Below are positions 21,702 to 23,091 of a stretch of DNA of 23,091 nt, piece after piece. Source of the DNA: Thiopontia sp964344135 (lineage in GTDB: Bacteria; Pseudomonadota; Gammaproteobacteria; GCF-002020875). Positions within the stretch are counted from its first letter, which is position 1. Each line of letters begins with the position of its first letter. The translations under genes were made by a program, and so were the position numbers. Where the stretch lies: the NCBI GenBank assembly GCA_964344135.1, contig CAYFMF010000027.1:1-23091 (forward strand), given 5' to 3'. The notes beneath the pieces were generated by a model. That model saw nothing but the letters and a program-made list of their open reading frames with translations. It searched no databases and was not told the origin of the DNA.

Positions 21702-23091
21702 ATGAGCCAAGGAGAAGTCTGGGTTATTGATGATGACCGTTCCATTCGCTGGGTGCTGGAGCGTGCACTGCAGAAGGCCGGGATGGGGGTCGAGGCCTTT
21801 AGTGATGGCAGCCAGGTGCTCTCTCGTTTGGAGCGGGAGTCTCCCGATGTCATTGTCAGTGATATTCGAATGCCGGGGATTGATGGTCTGGCTCTGCTCA
21901 AGGAGATCGGGGAGCGGAGGCCGGAGCTGCCGGTGATTATCATGACCGCCCACTCGGATATGGATAGTGCGGTCTCTGCCTACGAGGGTGGGGCATTTGA
22001 GTATCTGCCCAAGCCGTTTGATATTGAGGAGGCGATTACACTGACGCAGCGGGCCATCGAACAGGTTCGCAGCAAGCGCGGAAGGAGCAGGGAGCGGTCA
22101 GAAATCAGTACCGACATCATCGGAGAGTCTCCAGCAATGCAGGAGGTGTTCCGTGCCATAGGACGGCTGGCCCACTCCAACATGACGGTACTGATCAACG
22201 GGGAGTCCGGAACCGGCAAGGAGCGGGTGGCACAGGCGCTGCACCGCCACAGCCCACGGGCGGAGAACCCCTTTATTGCACTCAACATGGCGGCCATACC
22301 AAGGGATCTGATGGATTCGGAGCTGTTTGGCCACGAGAAGGGGGCCTTTACCGGGGCAACGGGCAGGCGTGAGGGACGTTTTCAGCAGGCGGATGGAGGC
22401 ACACTGTTTCTGGACGAGATTGGGGACATGCCACTCGAGACACAGACCCGACTGCTGCGTGTGCTCTCGGAGGGGGAGTTCTATCAGGTGGGTGGACATG
22501 CACCGGTCCGAGCGGACGTCAGGATTATCGCGGCTACCCACCAGAACCTGGAGCAGGCGGTGCAGGCGGGCGAGTTTCGTGAGGATCTCTACCACCGCCT
22601 CAATGTGATTCGGGTCCATGTTCCTGCGCTGCGCGAGCGCAGGGAGGATATCCCGCTGTTGGCCGCCCACTTTCTGCAGCTGGCTGCAGAGGAGCTTGAG
22701 GTGGAGGAGAAGGAGCTGCTCCCGGAGACCATACAGTATCTGAATGGGCTGGAGTGGCAGGGGAATGTGCGCCAGCTGGAGAATACCTGTCGCTGGATTA
22801 CGGTGATGGCACCCACACGCAAGGTGTGTGTGGAAGACCTCCCTGTTGAGCTCGTTGGGCCAGACCGGGAGAGCGGGGGTGGAGATGGATGGGAGGGCGC
22901 ACTGGAGCGGTGGATTCGGAGACATCTGGGGCAGGATGAGGAGCGCCTGCTGGATCAGGTGGTCCCCACCATGGAGAAGATCCTGATCAGGGCCGCACTT
23001 CAGCACACGGCAGGAAAGAAGCAGGAGGCGGCACGTCTGCTTGGGTGGGGGAGGAACACACTCACCCGCAAACTCAAGGAGTACTCACTGG
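21702..23091 (+). CDS. glnG: GlnG (NtrC), sigma-54-dependent regulator (3' end cut by window)
   Basis: Enhancer-binding activator of nitrogen genes. The 463 codons present run off the right edge; enteric NtrC has 469 residues, so little is missing. Seen: a receiver with Asp10-Asp12 (VIDDDRSIRW), phosphoacceptor Asp54 in SDIRMPGIDG, Thr82 and Lys104; the AAA+ domain with Walker A GESGTGKE (167-174), the sigma-54-contacting GAFTGA (214-219), Walker B GTLFLDEIG (233-241), and the Arg-finger region REDLYHRLN (293-301); and a Fis-type helix-turn-helix (about 437-460, KKQEAARLLGWGRNTLTRKLKE). The ATG at 21702 has a purine-rich AAGAGAGAG upstream. It should bind the GCACC-N5-GGTGC sites at glnA and glnL in this window. 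Confidence 0.97.
   Translation, partial: MSQGEVWVIDDDRSIRWVLERALQKAGMGVEAFSDGSQVLSRLERESPDVIVSDIRMPGIDGLALLKEIGERRPELPVIIMTAHSDMDSAVSAYEGGAFEYLPKPFDIEEAITLTQRAIEQVRSKRGRSRERSEISTDIIGESPAMQEVFRAIGRLAHSNMTVLINGESGTGKERVAQALHRHSPRAENPFIALNMAAIPRDLMDSELFGHEKGAFTGATGRREGRFQQADGGTLFLDEIGDMPLETQTRLLRVLSEGEFYQVGGHAPVRADVRIIAATHQNLEQAVQAGEFREDLYHRLNVIRVHVPALRERREDIPLLAAHFLQLAAEELEVEEKELLPETIQYLNGLEWQGNVRQLENTCRWITVMAPTRKVCVEDLPVELVGPDRESGGGDGWEGALERWIRRHLGQDEERLLDQVVPTMEKILIRAALQHTAGKKQEAARLLGWGRNTLTRKLKEYSL

Noticed and set aside
22098..23006. Minus-strand open frame of 302 residues opposite glnG
   Set aside because: Low-complexity Leu/His/Gln-rich translation typical of an antisense shadow; NtrC motifs are on the plus strand.

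Overview
The window is a chromosomal replication-origin neighbourhood of a gammaproteobacterium. The evidence is the run mnmE-yidC-rnpA-rpmH / dnaA-dnaN-recF-gyrB, a Gram-negative-type GyrB with the extra C-terminal insert, a two-subunit glycyl-tRNA synthetase, an LPS heptose phosphatase, and a glnA-glnL-glnG nitrogen cassette with a sigma-54 promoter. Genes are densely packed and base composition is moderately GC-rich. I cannot name the genus. A PP-loop/TusA sulfur-transfer pair would fit a sulfur-metabolising lineage, but that is only a hint.

Layout. Positions 1-3611 (minus strand) hold mnmE, yidC, rnpA and rpmH, with an intrinsic terminator/attenuator between rpmH and rnpA and no yidD between rnpA and yidC. 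Positions 3612-3967 are a divergent promoter region with one perfect DnaA box overlapping the likely dnaA promoter. Positions 3968-10390 (plus strand) hold dnaA, an origin-like dnaA-dnaN spacer (DnaA boxes, an inverted repeat and five consecutive DnaA-trio triplets), dnaN, recF carrying two parS-type palindromes inside its coding sequence, and gyrB behind its own extended -10 promoter.

Positions 10402-15062 (minus strand) form a tight operon, glyQ-glyS-MazG-like pyrophosphohydrolase-gmhB-plsC-like acyltransferase, with two 4-nt ATGA overlaps. A spacer with a long imperfect hairpin follows. Positions 15350-17015 (minus strand) encode a two-gene signalling module: a soluble Rec-histidine kinase with a degenerate receiver and an 11-C tract at its 5' end, overlapping by 14 nt a single-domain CheY-like regulator. 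Divergent from it, 17376-18643 (plus strand) encode a PP-loop tRNA-thiolation-like enzyme and a TusA-like sulfur carrier whose start overlaps the upstream stop.

Positions 18644-23091 hold the nitrogen cassette: two NtrC sites 31 bp apart, an IHF-like site, a -24/-12 promoter, a terminator-like leader hairpin, glnA, a strong terminator, a perfect NtrC palindrome, glnL, and glnG, which runs off the right edge.

Functionally, the left half is replication, segregation and translation housekeeping. Segregation (parS) and initiation (DnaA boxes and trios) signals lie within about 4 kb of each other. The right half links sulfur relay, signalling and nitrogen control. Most genes are conserved housekeeping families. 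The least ordinary parts are the regulatory DNA (origin spacer, parS in recF, glnA leader), the poly-C-bearing kinase/CheY module, and the PP-loop/TusA pair.
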